A stretch of DNA of 64,000 nt, taken from contig NZ_JAUCCV010000002.1 in the NCBI RefSeq assembly GCF_034675905.1, positions 310,001 through 374,000 on the forward strand, given 5' to 3'. Below the pieces are notes generated by a model. It did not search any database. It saw only the letters and a list, made by a program, of their open reading frames with translations, and was not told the DNA's origin. This DNA is from Castellaniella sp034675905 (lineage in GTDB: Bacteria; Pseudomonadota; Gammaproteobacteria; Burkholderiales; Burkholderiaceae_B). The stretch's first letter is position 1; the number at the start of each line of letters is the position of its first letter. Below, in pieces: positions 1 through 9,003 of this stretch. A program made the translations under genes and the position numbers.

Positions 1-522
1 GATTTTTTTGATGACCGACTGCATCGTCATGTCCGAGGCGACAACGGCGACCGTCTTGCCGCCCTCTACGACAGGCTCTGCAAAGCTGAGGGTCAAATCT
101 CCCGTCGCCGCATCGGCGTAGATCGGGGTGACCACAGGCCCGCCTGCGGCGGCAGCCTGTTTGTACCAATCGCGCTGCGTACCGTCGTAGCCATCCGGTT
201 GTTTGCGGGTAAAGCCGTACGATTTATCAGCCCGCACAAAGTAGGCCAGATCCAAGCCCGCTTGTTCGGCAGCTTTCAACAGGGGGACAGGGTCCTCTTG
301 TGGCAGCGCCAGCCTGATAGAGTGAGTGATCTGCTGTTTGTCCTGCACCCATTGGGTCAGTTCCCCCGCATAGGTCCTGGCCAACCGATCCGTACCGGCA
401 TCCAGAGAATCCAGCACGATGGATCGCACCACCAGAAACACTGCTGCCGTCAGGATGATCAGGGATAGCGAGACGATCAGGACACTGACACCGGTCAGGC
501 GGGCACGCAAACTATTGAACAT
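1..522 (-). CDS. Methyl-accepting chemotaxis protein, N-terminal part (cut by window edge)
   Basis: Reading from the ATG at 522 gives 174 codons open to the window edge. An N-terminal membrane segment (about residues 9-33, with LIVSLSLIILTAAVFLVV) is followed by a periplasmic sensor that looks like a double-Cache domain: a long helix containing WVQDKQQITHSIRL, then AYFVRADKS, DWYKQAAAAGGPVVTPIY and SFAEPVVEGGKTVAVVASDM. This is the usual ligand-binding half of a chemoreceptor; the HAMP and cytoplasmic signalling domains would lie outside the window, so a Cache-type histidine kinase or diguanylate cyclase cannot be formally excluded. Family assignment is from recognisable Cache patterns; the ligand is unknown. 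It is divergent in sequence from the complete chemoreceptor at 11962-13854 but has the same general plan. No che genes are nearby. Confidence 0.8.
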   Translation of the reverse strand, partial: MFNSLRARLTGVSVLIVSLSLIILTAAVFLVVRSIVLDSLDAGTDRLARTYAGELTQWVQDKQQITHSIRLALPQEDPVPLLKAAEQAGLDLAYFVRADKSYGFTRKQPDGYDGTQRDWYKQAAAAGGPVVTPIYADAATGDLTLSFAEPVVEGGKTVAVVASDMTMQSVIKKI

Positions 523-640
523 GAGAAGGGCTGCCTCGAAAGATTTGGTATAAGGTTCCAAATCATTCTAATCAGCCCTCGAAAGCGAGATCGGGTAAAC
601 AGATACCCCATTCACCAGTAATACGCGTCTTTTGCCGCCA

Positions 641-2095
641 TCAAGCCGGCAACGCCGCCATGGCCTGCGCAATTGCCGCCGTCAGCCGCTTGGCATAGGG
701 CACGTGCAGGAATTCATTGGGGCCATGCGCATTGGATTTGGGCCCCAGAACCCCGCACACCATGAATTGCGAGGTCGGGAAGCCTTGCAGCAGCAGGTTC
801 ATCAAGGGAATCGTGCCGCCCTGGCCAATATAAGCGCAAGGCGCCTGGAAATACTGCTGAGACGCGGCATCCAGCGCCTCCACCAGCCACGGCGAAGAGA
901 CGGGGGCATTCCAGCCGCTGGCCACGCCGGGGTCGGGGTGAAACAGCACCCGCGCCTGATAGGGCGCATCCTGTTCCAGCAAGGATTTCAGCGTCTGCGC
1001 CGCCGCCACGGCATCCACCAGCGGCGGCAAGCGCAAAGACAGCTTGAACGCGGTGCGCGGGCGCAGCACGTTACCCGCACTGGATAAGGGCGGCAGGCCT
1101 TCGGCCCCTGTGACCGACAAGGCCGGCCGCCACGTGCGGTTCAGCATCGCCTGCTGGGGATCGCGGGTCATGGGCAGCACAAAGCCCTGATCGGCCCCGC
1201 AGGCCCAGGGGAAACGTTTCCAGACCTCGTCACCCAAAATCCGGGCGGCTTCGCGGGCCTGATCCTGGCGCTCGGCCGGGATTTCGCAATGAAAACTGCC
1301 GGGCAACACACGTCCCGTGCCGCTGTCTTCCAATCGTTCGAGCAGATGGCGCAAGATCCGGAAACTGGAGGCCACTACGCCACTGGCGTCGCCGGAATGC
1401 ACCCCCTCGTCCAATACCTGGACTTCCAGCACCCCCGTCACCAGCCCGCGCAAAGAGGTGGTCATCCAGAGTTGGTCATAGTTGCCGGCCCCGGAATCCA
1501 GGCAGACGACCAGCGCGACACGCCCCAGCCGGTCGCGCAAGGCGTCGACATAGGGCAGCAGATCGTAGCTGCCGGATTCCTCGCAGGTTTCGATCAAGCC
1601 GACGCAACGCGGACGGGGAACACCCTGGCGGTCCAGCGCCTCGATGGCGGTCAGGGAGGCATAGACGGCATAACCGTCATCGGCGCCGCCGCGACCATAG
1701 AGCTTGCCGTCCTGCATGACCGGCTGCCAAGGCCCCAGCCCCACGCGCCAGCCGGAAAATTCGGGCTGCTTGTCCAGGTGGCCGTACATCAGGACGGCAT
1801 CCCCCTGATCCTGGCGGGTGGCCGGAGCCTCGAAAAACAGCACAGGCGTACGGCCCGGCAGGCGCAGGATCTCGACCGTCAGACCGGCAATCGGCCGGGA
1901 CTCCAGCCACTGCGCGGCATCGCGCACGACTTGATCGATATATCCATGCTGCACCCAGTCCGGATCAAAGGCCGGGCTCTTGGCGGGAATGGCGATGTAA
2001 TGCTTCAAGGCGGGGACGATTTCCCGGTCCCACTGCGCATCGACGAATTCTTGTAACGCGATAGGGTCCAGACCCGCGCGAAAAGGAGCATCCAT
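641..2095 (-). CDS. M20-family metallopeptidase (dipeptidase/carboxypeptidase-like)
   Basis: A 485-residue zinc peptidase of the M20 (ArgE/DapE/carnosinase) clan, which removes terminal residues from small peptides or acylated amino acids in the cytoplasm. The signatures are in order: the metal-binding HLD at residues 106-108 (MYGHLDKQPEF), GRGGADDG around 135-141 with the bridging aspartate, the catalytic glutamate pair in ETCEESGS (172-173), CLDSG near 198-201, and a C-terminal GQGGTIPLM loop. The lid domain lies between about 220 and 380. I chose the ATG at 2095 because AGGAAG lies 6 bases upstream; a longer frame to 2227 uses TTG and has no comparable site. It is divergent from the gene at 2240 across a 144-base intergenic region. 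The substrate cannot be told from sequence. Confidence 0.88.
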   Translation of the reverse strand: MDAPFRAGLDPIALQEFVDAQWDREIVPALKHYIAIPAKSPAFDPDWVQHGYIDQVVRDAAQWLESRPIAGLTVEILRLPGRTPVLFFEAPATRQDQGDAVLMYGHLDKQPEFSGWRVGLGPWQPVMQDGKLYGRGGADDGYAVYASLTAIEALDRQGVPRPRCVGLIETCEESGSYDLLPYVDALRDRLGRVALVVCLDSGAGNYDQLWMTTSLRGLVTGVLEVQVLDEGVHSGDASGVVASSFRILRHLLERLEDSGTGRVLPGSFHCEIPAERQDQAREAARILGDEVWKRFPWACGADQGFVLPMTRDPQQAMLNRTWRPALSVTGAEGLPPLSSAGNVLRPRTAFKLSLRLPPLVDAVAAAQTLKSLLEQDAPYQARVLFHPDPGVASGWNAPVSSPWLVEALDAASQQYFQAPCAYIGQGGTIPLMNLLLQGFPTSQFMVCGVLGPKSNAHGPNEFLHVPYAKRLTAAIAQAMAALPA

Positions 2096-2239
2096 GACGG
2101 CTTCCTGGTGTTTTCTGTCAACGTTCATTCTACGCCCGCTACCCGCTGCCAACCCCCTGACGTCAAAGCGGCCCTGAAGATGCGGACGAGCGACTTTCAT
2201 GCCATCCTTGAGGAACCAGCGATACAAAAGGATTTCGAC

Positions 2240-2887
2240 ATGGACGAACAGGTACTGGCTGCCATGGCCCGTTGGCCCAGTGTGCCGGCGGCCTACGGCT
2301 GGCTGTCCCTATCCCTGCGGGGGCAGTGGCTGCTGCATCCGCACGGCCAGGGGTGGGGCGCTGCCGCGGAAGAACCCGGCGAGCTCATCAGCAATCCGCA
2401 GATCGCAGCCTTCATGAACCGTAACTATCAGTCCGATGAGCAAGGCCGCTGGTTCTTTCAAAATGGCCCGCAACGCGTCTACGTCCGCCTGGACGGAGCC
2501 CCCTGGATTCTGCATACCGCGCCGGATCCTCAGGGACAGCTGCTGTTGTTGACCCACACCGGCCAGCCTTACGGACCGATTTCCCACTGGTGGCTGGATG
2601 ATCATGGCCGCCTGTACACCCAGTCCGGCCGGGGGGCGGGGCTGATTGCCGATCGAGACCTGGCCCAGGTGATCGACACGCTGCGCACGACGGACGATCA
2701 ACCGCTCAGCGCCTGGCTGGAAGGTCACGCCCCGGATCGGATCCCGGCCGACACGAGGGTCGCCATCCGCTGGAACACCCCCCGCTGCCCGGCGGCGCCG
2801 CTGGGCGGCATACAGGCGGCCGCCACGGAAACCACCCTGGGCTTCGTGCGCAGGCCGTCCGACGCGTCTCCTGGGGCTGCACGCTGA
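2240..2887 (+). CDS. Conserved hypothetical protein, 215 residues
   Basis: I recognise this as a type of conserved unknown protein found in Burkholderiales but cannot name the family number with confidence. It is soluble by appearance, with no signal peptide or membrane segment. It is rich in Trp, Gln and Gly, with strand-like stretches such as GWLSLSLRGQWLLHP, GRWFFQNGPQRVYVRL and PWILHTAPDPQGQLLLLTHTGQ, which suggests a beta-rich fold. The last 40 residues (after AWLEGHAPDRI) are proline- and alanine-rich. The start at 2240 is preceded by AAAGGA 8 bases upstream; the in-frame upstream codons from 2108 would overlap the promoter region of the divergent peptidase gene. The Nudix gene follows 49 bases later on the same strand, so the two could be co-transcribed. 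No function is inferred. Confidence 0.75.
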   Translation: MDEQVLAAMARWPSVPAAYGWLSLSLRGQWLLHPHGQGWGAAAEEPGELISNPQIAAFMNRNYQSDEQGRWFFQNGPQRVYVRLDGAPWILHTAPDPQGQLLLLTHTGQPYGPISHWWLDDHGRLYTQSGRGAGLIADRDLAQVIDTLRTTDDQPLSAWLEGHAPDRIPADTRVAIRWNTPRCPAAPLGGIQAAATETTLGFVRRPSDASPGAAR

Positions 2888-2936
2888 TCACGCCGGCGCC
2901 CATACGCACCATCAGCCGGCACGCTAAAATCGGCAC

Positions 2937-3524
2937 ATGAACCCGTCCGCTCCTGCCTTCTACCATCCCGCACCCCGCACGCAGCAATACTGTTCACAAT
3001 GCGGGCATGTGCTGGCCCACGAAATCCCGCCGGACGACAACCGGATCCGGGATCTGTGCACCCATTGCGGGGCGGTGCATTACCAGAACCCGCGCAATGT
3101 GGTCGGCGTCATACCGATCCTGGGTGATCAGGTGCTGCTGTGCCGCCGCGCCATCGAACCGCGCCATGGCAAATGGACGCTGCCCGCCGGCTTCATGGAA
3201 CTAGGCGAAACCACCGAACAGGGCGCGGCACGCGAAAACCAGGAAGAATCCGGCTCCCGCATCCGGATCCAATCCCTGTATACGGTGATCGACGTGCCCT
3301 CGGTCAACCAGGTGCATCTGTTCTATCTGGCCGAGGCCCTGGACGCGCATCTGGCGCCCGGGCCGGAAACTCTGGAAGCCGCGTTCTTCGATCTGGACAG
3401 GATCCCCTGGCACGAGCTGGCCTTCCGCACGGTCAGCACGACACTGGAACACTACCTGCAGGACCACGGGACAGACAGCTTCCCGACCCGTCATTACGCG
3501 ATCGACCTGCGGTTTCCCGACTAG
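2937..3524 (+). CDS. Nudix hydrolase with N-terminal zinc ribbon
   Basis: A 195-residue Nudix pyrophosphohydrolase. Residues about 18-45 form a zinc ribbon of two CxxC pairs (YCSQCGH and LCTHCGA). The Nudix box follows: GFMELGETTEQGAARENQEESG fits GX5EX7REUXEEXG, with the metal-binding REnqEE glutamates present. The order zinc ribbon then Nudix resembles the NudC (NAD-capped RNA/NADH pyrophosphatase) branch, but the NudC N-terminal domain is missing and the SQPWPFPxS motif is not seen, so an ADP-ribose or other nucleoside-diphosphate-linked substrate is equally possible. The start ATG at 2937 gives a compact family-length protein. It lies 38 bases upstream of aat on the same strand. Confidence 0.88.
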   Translation: MNPSAPAFYHPAPRTQQYCSQCGHVLAHEIPPDDNRIRDLCTHCGAVHYQNPRNVVGVIPILGDQVLLCRRAIEPRHGKWTLPAGFMELGETTEQGAARENQEESGSRIRIQSLYTVIDVPSVNQVHLFYLAEALDAHLAPGPETLEAAFFDLDRIPWHELAFRTVSTTLEHYLQDHGTDSFPTRHYAIDLRFPD

Positions 3525-3562
3525 CCTGCCGACCCGAACCGCCTGACCGATACCTCTGCGCC

Positions 3563-4396
3563 ATGTCGATTGCCTGGGTTGAACCGGATGCGCCCCTGCC
3601 CGATATCAGCCGCGCCTCGCCCCAGGGCCTGGTGGCTGCCGGGCTGGACCTGTCGCCCGCACGGCTGCAGGAAGCCTACCGCAAAGGCCTGTTTCCCTGG
3701 TACAGCCCTGGCGACCCGGTATTGTGGTGGAGCCCCGACCCGCGCATGGTCTTGCGCTGCCAGGATCTGCACATCAGTCATTCCCTGGCAAAACGCATCC
3801 GCCAATTCGGGCGCGCACCGGACAACCGCGCGCCCTCACACAGCGCCGCCGGATCGCTATGCGTCACCCTGAACCAGGCGTTTCCCGACATCATCGCGCA
3901 CTGCGCACGACGGGGCGCCCCCCGGATCAGCCTGGGCGCGGCGCGCCTGGGGCAGCGCGTGGCCGCCTCCGATCACACCACAGAACAGAACGCCACCTGG
4001 ATCACGCCGGACATCATCCAGGTGTACGCCGCCTGGCATCGGATGGGGCGCGTACACAGCGTCGAAACCTGGATCGACGGTCAGCTGGCCGGCGGCCTGT
4101 ACGGCGTCAGCCTGGGCCGCTGCTTTTTCGGGGAATCCATGTTCAGCCTGGCGGCGGACGCCAGCAAGATCGCCCTGGCCTATCTGGTGCGCTACCTGCA
4201 GACCCAGGGGGTTCCCTGGATCGACTGTCAGCAGGAAACCCCGCACCTGAGCCGTCTGGGCGCGCGCCCTATCACGCGGGCGCAATTCCTGAGCCTGCTG
4301 GCCGATGGCCGCGACGCACCGCCGCCCGGCTGGGGGCGTGGCCGCCTGCTGGCCGATGGCCGTCTGCTGGCCGACGACACGCCGCCACCCGCCTGA
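3563..4396 (+). CDS. aat: Leucyl/phenylalanyl-tRNA--protein transferase
   Basis: Aat transfers Leu or Phe from charged tRNA to proteins with N-terminal Lys or Arg, marking them for ClpS/ClpAP degradation. The family signatures are clear: GLDLSPARLQEAYRKGLFPW, WWSPDPRMVL, the WITPDIIQVY helix, LAGGLYGVSLGRCFFGESMFS and IDCQQETPHLSRLGA. At 277 residues it is longer than the E. coli enzyme (234). The extra length comes from insertions around residues 85-100 and 117-140 and from a C-terminal tail in which a 17-base unit recurs three times (4295, 4346, 4364), coding LLADGR/LLADD. I chose ATG 3563 because it gives the expected N-terminus; upstream in-frame codons overlap the Nudix gene. aat, bpt and pyrD lie close together as in many beta-proteobacteria, here separated by a gene on the other strand. 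Confidence 0.95.
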   Translation: MSIAWVEPDAPLPDISRASPQGLVAAGLDLSPARLQEAYRKGLFPWYSPGDPVLWWSPDPRMVLRCQDLHISHSLAKRIRQFGRAPDNRAPSHSAAGSLCVTLNQAFPDIIAHCARRGAPRISLGAARLGQRVAASDHTTEQNATWITPDIIQVYAAWHRMGRVHSVETWIDGQLAGGLYGVSLGRCFFGESMFSLAADASKIALAYLVRYLQTQGVPWIDCQQETPHLSRLGARPITRAQFLSLLADGRDAPPPGWGRGRLLADGRLLADDTPPPA

Positions 4397-4424
4397 CACC
4401 GCCGGTCCGCAGCCCTGGGATGCC

Positions 4425-5378
4425 TCAGGCCACTGGCGTCAACAGTTGCTGCCGATCTTGCCAGGCGATCAGATTATCGACCACCAGCTGCGACATCTTG
4501 CCTGCCGTTTCACGTGTGCCGCTGGCGGCATGCGGCATCAGCACCACCCGGTCGATCACCGCCAGATCGGCGGGCACGCCGGGTTCGCGTTCAAACACGT
4601 CCAACCCCGCCCCGCCCAAGGCCCCCGTCTGCAGCAAAGGAATCAGGGCGGATTCATCCACGACGGAGCCTCGGGCGATATTGATCAGCAGCCCCTTGGG
4701 ACCCAGCGCCTGCAGGACCGGCGCATCCACCAGATGCCGTGTCTGCTCACCTCCCGGGCAGGCCACCACCAGAAAATCCGCCCAGCGCGCCAGTTCGATC
4801 AGGGAAGGCTCGTAGTCGCCAACGGCCAGATCCGTGCGCGGCCGACGATTGTGATAGCGCAACGCCATGCCGAACCCCTGGCCGCGACGGGCGATGGCCT
4901 GGCCGATCCGCCCCATCCCCAGGATGCCCAGCCGCTTGCCCCAGACCTGGGTCGTCAGCGGGAATTTTCCTTGCGAGACCCAGCCTCCCGAGCGTGCATA
5001 GCGGTCGCCTGCAGGAATCTGCCGAGCGCTGGCCAGCAGCAGACCCCAGGCCATATCCGCCACGCATTCGCTGAGCACATCAGGCGTGTTGCTGACCGCA
5101 ACCCGCCGATCCCGCGCCGCTTGCAGAGGCAGCGCATCACAGCCGACCCCCCAGCTGCAGATCGCCTGCAGCTGGGGCAAGACCTGCAAGGTGTCAGGCG
5201 TCACGCCCACCCGGGCGGACGTGACCAGCAGCCGCACATCCGGCGCCAGGGCCTTGAGCCGCGCTTCGGGCGCATCTTCCTGAAACAAGGGCAGCACCCG
5301 CCAGCGCGCCGCCAATTGCGCATCGTAATCCGCCCCCAGGGATACCAATTGTGCAAGTTCTGCACCCGCCTGCGTCAT
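4425..5378 (-). CDS. D-2-hydroxyacid dehydrogenase (glyoxylate/hydroxypyruvate reductase type)
   Basis: An NAD(P)-dependent D-isomer 2-hydroxyacid dehydrogenase of about 317 residues. It has the split substrate domain (LLVTSARVGVTPDTL, SWGVGCDAL), the Rossmann motif GILGMGRIGQAIARR, the NINRRPRTDL-like cofactor loop (YHNRRPRTD, where the arginines suggest NADP use), the catalytic arginine in INIARGSVVDE, the glutamate in GLDVFEREP and the histidine in MPHAASGT. The likely substrates are glyoxylate, hydroxypyruvate or a 2-ketoacid; sequence alone does not decide. Start: ATG 5378 has GGAG 6 bases upstream; an alternative ATG at 5393 has a weaker GGA. It sits between aat and bpt on the opposite strand and is divergent from bpt, which is unusual for that cluster. 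Confidence 0.9.
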   Translation of the reverse strand: MTQAGAELAQLVSLGADYDAQLAARWRVLPLFQEDAPEARLKALAPDVRLLVTSARVGVTPDTLQVLPQLQAICSWGVGCDALPLQAARDRRVAVSNTPDVLSECVADMAWGLLLASARQIPAGDRYARSGGWVSQGKFPLTTQVWGKRLGILGMGRIGQAIARRGQGFGMALRYHNRRPRTDLAVGDYEPSLIELARWADFLVVACPGGEQTRHLVDAPVLQALGPKGLLINIARGSVVDESALIPLLQTGALGGAGLDVFEREPGVPADLAVIDRVVLMPHAASGTRETAGKMSQLVVDNLIAWQDRQQLLTPVA

Positions 5379-5508
5379 ACCGTTCTCCGACATCCGATTT
5401 TCCAGACCTATGTTGTACGACAACCAGGCCAGACAGTTCAAGCGGCAGGCACTGGTCATCGCCTGTGCCCGGTGTCACAATGAACCGACAGGAATTCCAG
5501 CCCCGGCC

Positions 5509-6240
5509 ATGAGCAAACCCAGTGAATCGATTTTCCGCCGCTTGCAGTTCTACACCACGGCAGCCTACCCCTGCAGCTACCTGCCCGGACGCATGGCGCG
5601 ATCCGAAGTCGCCGCCCCCGCTCACCTGGTGGACGACGCCGCCTATTCACGCCTGATCGAGCAGGGCTTTCGCCGCAGCGGCCTGTTCACCTACCGCCCC
5701 GCCTGCGGCGGCTGCCAGGCCTGCATTCCGCTGCGGGTCGAGGTGCGGCGCTTTCAGCGCGACCGCACCCAGCGCAAGCTCTGGCATCGCATGCAGACAG
5801 CCCTGACGGTACAGCTGGCGCCGCTGCACTGGGACGCCCGACATTTCGATCTCTACCTGCGCTACCAGCAACAACGCCATCCGGGCGCCGGCATGGACCA
5901 GGACGATCAGGCGCAATACACGCAATTCCTGCTGACCAGCCGTGTGCAGACCGAAATGGCTGAATTCCACGATGCGCAAGGCGTCCTGCGCATGGTATCG
6001 ATCATGGACCGCATCGACCACGGCATTTCGGCGGTCTATACCTTCTACGACCCTGACTGGCATGGCAGCCTGGGCACCTACGGCATTCTGTGGCAGCTGG
6101 ACTATTGCCAGCGCCTGGGGCTGCCCTGGCTGTACCTGGGTTACTGGATTGCCGAAAGCCGTAAAATGGCCTACAAGTCGCGGTTTCGTCCGCACCAGAT
6201 TCTTCGGGGCGGCGTCTGGATCGAACCCGCCGCACACTGA
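5509..6240 (+). CDS. bpt: Aspartate/glutamate leucyltransferase (arginyl-tRNA--protein transferase family)
   Basis: Bpt moves leucine from Leu-tRNA to proteins beginning with Asp or Glu, feeding them into the same ClpS pathway as Aat. The 243-residue protein starts MSKPSESIFRRLQFYTTAAY, has the cysteine cluster CSYLPGR and the FTYRPACGGCQACIPLRV block, and ends with the GTYGILWQLDYCQRLGLPW and LGYWIAESRKMAYKSRFRP signatures of the ATE/Bpt family. I chose ATG 5509 because homology starts there; in-frame codons back to 5410 run into the promoter region of the divergent dehydrogenase. pyrD follows after 23 bases, so the two probably share a transcript. aat lies 1.1 kb upstream in the same direction. 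Confidence 0.95.
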   Translation: MSKPSESIFRRLQFYTTAAYPCSYLPGRMARSEVAAPAHLVDDAAYSRLIEQGFRRSGLFTYRPACGGCQACIPLRVEVRRFQRDRTQRKLWHRMQTALTVQLAPLHWDARHFDLYLRYQQQRHPGAGMDQDDQAQYTQFLLTSRVQTEMAEFHDAQGVLRMVSIMDRIDHGISAVYTFYDPDWHGSLGTYGILWQLDYCQRLGLPWLYLGYWIAESRKMAYKSRFRPHQILRGGVWIEPAAH

Positions 6241-6263
6241 TTTCCTCACCTTTCAAAGCGCCC

Positions 6264-7310
<1,047 letters not shown>

Positions 7311-7369
7311 ACCCAGGGGTTTACCCGCATCGATCCCGTTTTCTGAAATCAAACGGCGTTACACTGAAT

Positions 7370-7384
7370 CACGATTCCATCGTG
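7370..7384. promoter_or_regulatory. Short perfect dyad upstream of ABC importer operon
   Basis: CACGAT-tcc-ATCGTG is a perfect 6-base inverted repeat in the middle of the 184-base leader between pyrD and the ABC importer. It could be an operator for an unknown regulator or a small RNA hairpin. Such short repeats arise by chance, and no adjacent regulator gene supports it. Confidence 0.25.
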
Positions 7385-7468
7385 CGTGACGCGCCAGGTA
7401 CCCCGCGACCGCTACGCTGCTGCATATCCATCTGTTCAGGGTGGCGCCGCCAGTGTATGTGGTCTGAC

Positions 7469-7494
7469 GACCTGCCCTTCCTAGGAGGCAGGTC
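7469..7494 (+). promoter_or_regulatory. Translation-start hairpin covering the ribosome binding site of the ABC importer operon
   Basis: GACCTGCC at 7469-7476 pairs perfectly with GGCAGGTC at 7487-7494, ending exactly one base before the ATG at 7495. The Shine-Dalgarno AGGAGG (7483-7488) lies partly in the 10-base loop (which itself contains the palindrome CCTAGG) and partly in the 3' arm. As RNA this would hide the second half of the Shine-Dalgarno sequence and hold the start codon against the stem, so it may control translation of the first importer gene. This is seen in sequence; the regulatory role is inference. Confidence 0.5.
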
Positions 7495-8979
7495 ATGTCG
7501 TACACACGCTCCACCCTTACCTCGGAACATCCTCTCCCCCGCCGTTCCGATTCTCCCGATTCCCCCACCCGACGTCACATCCTGCAGGCCGGCAGCCTGG
7601 CGGGACTGGCGGTGCTGGGCGTGCCGTTCTTGTCCGGCCGCGCGCTGGCGGCCGACAAAACCCTGAAAATCCTGCAATGGAGCCACTTCGTCCCCAGCTA
7701 CGACAAGTGGTTCGACGCCTTCGCCAAGGCCTGGGGCGATGCCCACGGCGTGCAGGTGACGGTCGATCACATCAATATCGGTGACCTGGTCACCGCCACC
7801 ACGTCCGAACTGTCGGCCGGTTCGGGTCACGACATCATCGAGCTGGGGCCGGAAGCCGCCCAATTCACCCCCAACGTGCTGGACATGGCCGACATCAACC
7901 AGCAGGCGGCCAAGCAGTTCGGCAGCATCTTCCCCATCATCGAACGGGTGTCCTACAACCCGGTGGTCAAGACCTGGTATGCGTTCTGCCACGGCTGGAC
8001 CATCGACTGCGGCGACTACCGCAAGTCGCTATGGGACAAGGCCGGCATGGCCAATGGGCCGGATACCTGGCAGCAACTGCTGGACGTCGGCGAGAAAATC
8101 CGCAAGGATCAGGGCGTCCAGGTCGGGATCGGCATGTCGCAGGAACTGGACTCGAACATGGTGGCGCGGTCCATCCTGTGGTCCTGGGGAGCCTCCGTCC
8201 AGGACGCGGAGGACAATGTGATCCTGGGCCAAGGCGACAACCGCACCCGCGCCGTCGAAGCCGTGAAGTACATGGTGGATCTGTATCACCGCACCATGAC
8301 GCCCGCCGTCTTTGCCTGGAATGCCGCGTCCAACAATCAGGATCTGCTGGCCGGCAAGGCGTCGTACATCGTCAATTCGATCTCGGCCTACCGCTCGGCC
8401 CAGGCAGCCAAGCCGGACATCGCCAAGGACGTGTTTTTCACCGGACCGCTGGCCGGCCCCAAGGGCGACCGCTGGGCCAATGTGCACGTGCTCTACAACA
8501 CCATCATCCCGAAATTCGCCAAAGCCCGCGAAGATCTGGCCAAGCAGTTCATCCTGCACCTGGCGGAAAACTACGACCAGGCCATGTACCAGAGCAAGCT
8601 CTACAACTCGCCCAGCTTCTTCGGCACTGCCGTGCCCGGCGGGGATCGGGGATATGCGGCGGTCCAGGGCGCCAAGACCCTGAAAAACCTGAACGACGCC
8701 TGGTTCGCGCACGATCCCTTCAAGCTGGACGGCGAAGCCGACGGCAAGCTGGCCCCCCTGGTGCCGGCCCCCGAATGGACCACCAACCTGGGGCATCCCG
8801 GCTATTCCAACCCTGCCGTGGGCGAGGTCTTCAATACCTTCATCCTGCCCAATATGATGGCCAAGGCCGCCCGTGGGGACCTGACGCCGGAACAGGCCGT
8901 GGACGAAGCTGCCAAGCAATGCGCGGGCATCTATGAGCAATGGCGCGGCCGGGGCCTGATCGGCGGCAAGAAGGCTTGA
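7495..8979 (+). CDS. ABC transporter substrate-binding protein (CUT1 family, Tat-exported)
   Basis: A 494-residue periplasmic binding protein of the family 1 (MalE/UgpB-like) group that would capture a sugar, oligosaccharide or polyol-type ligand and deliver it to the two permeases encoded downstream. The N-terminus has a twin-arginine signal (TRRHILQAGSLAGLAVLGVPFLSG, about residues 25-48), with cleavage after GRALA; a long 24-residue n-region precedes it. The mature part has LKILQWSHFVPSYDKWFDAF, HDIIELGPEAAQF and a repeated GKASYIVNSISAY pattern of this fold. The start is secure: TAGGAGGCAGGTC directly precedes the ATG, but that Shine-Dalgarno is folded into a hairpin. It is the first gene of a four-gene operon (24-base gap to the ATPase). 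The ligand is not identifiable. Confidence 0.9.
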   Translation: MSYTRSTLTSEHPLPRRSDSPDSPTRRHILQAGSLAGLAVLGVPFLSGRALAADKTLKILQWSHFVPSYDKWFDAFAKAWGDAHGVQVTVDHINIGDLVTATTSELSAGSGHDIIELGPEAAQFTPNVLDMADINQQAAKQFGSIFPIIERVSYNPVVKTWYAFCHGWTIDCGDYRKSLWDKAGMANGPDTWQQLLDVGEKIRKDQGVQVGIGMSQELDSNMVARSILWSWGASVQDAEDNVILGQGDNRTRAVEAVKYMVDLYHRTMTPAVFAWNAASNNQDLLAGKASYIVNSISAYRSAQAAKPDIAKDVFFTGPLAGPKGDRWANVHVLYNTIIPKFAKAREDLAKQFILHLAENYDQAMYQSKLYNSPSFFGTAVPGGDRGYAAVQGAKTLKNLNDAWFAHDPFKLDGEADGKLAPLVPAPEWTTNLGHPGYSNPAVGEVFNTFILPNMMAKAARGDLTPEQAVDEAAKQCAGIYEQWRGRGLIGGKKA

Positions 8980-9003
8980 ATCTGACGATCAAGGAGCGCC
9001 CTC

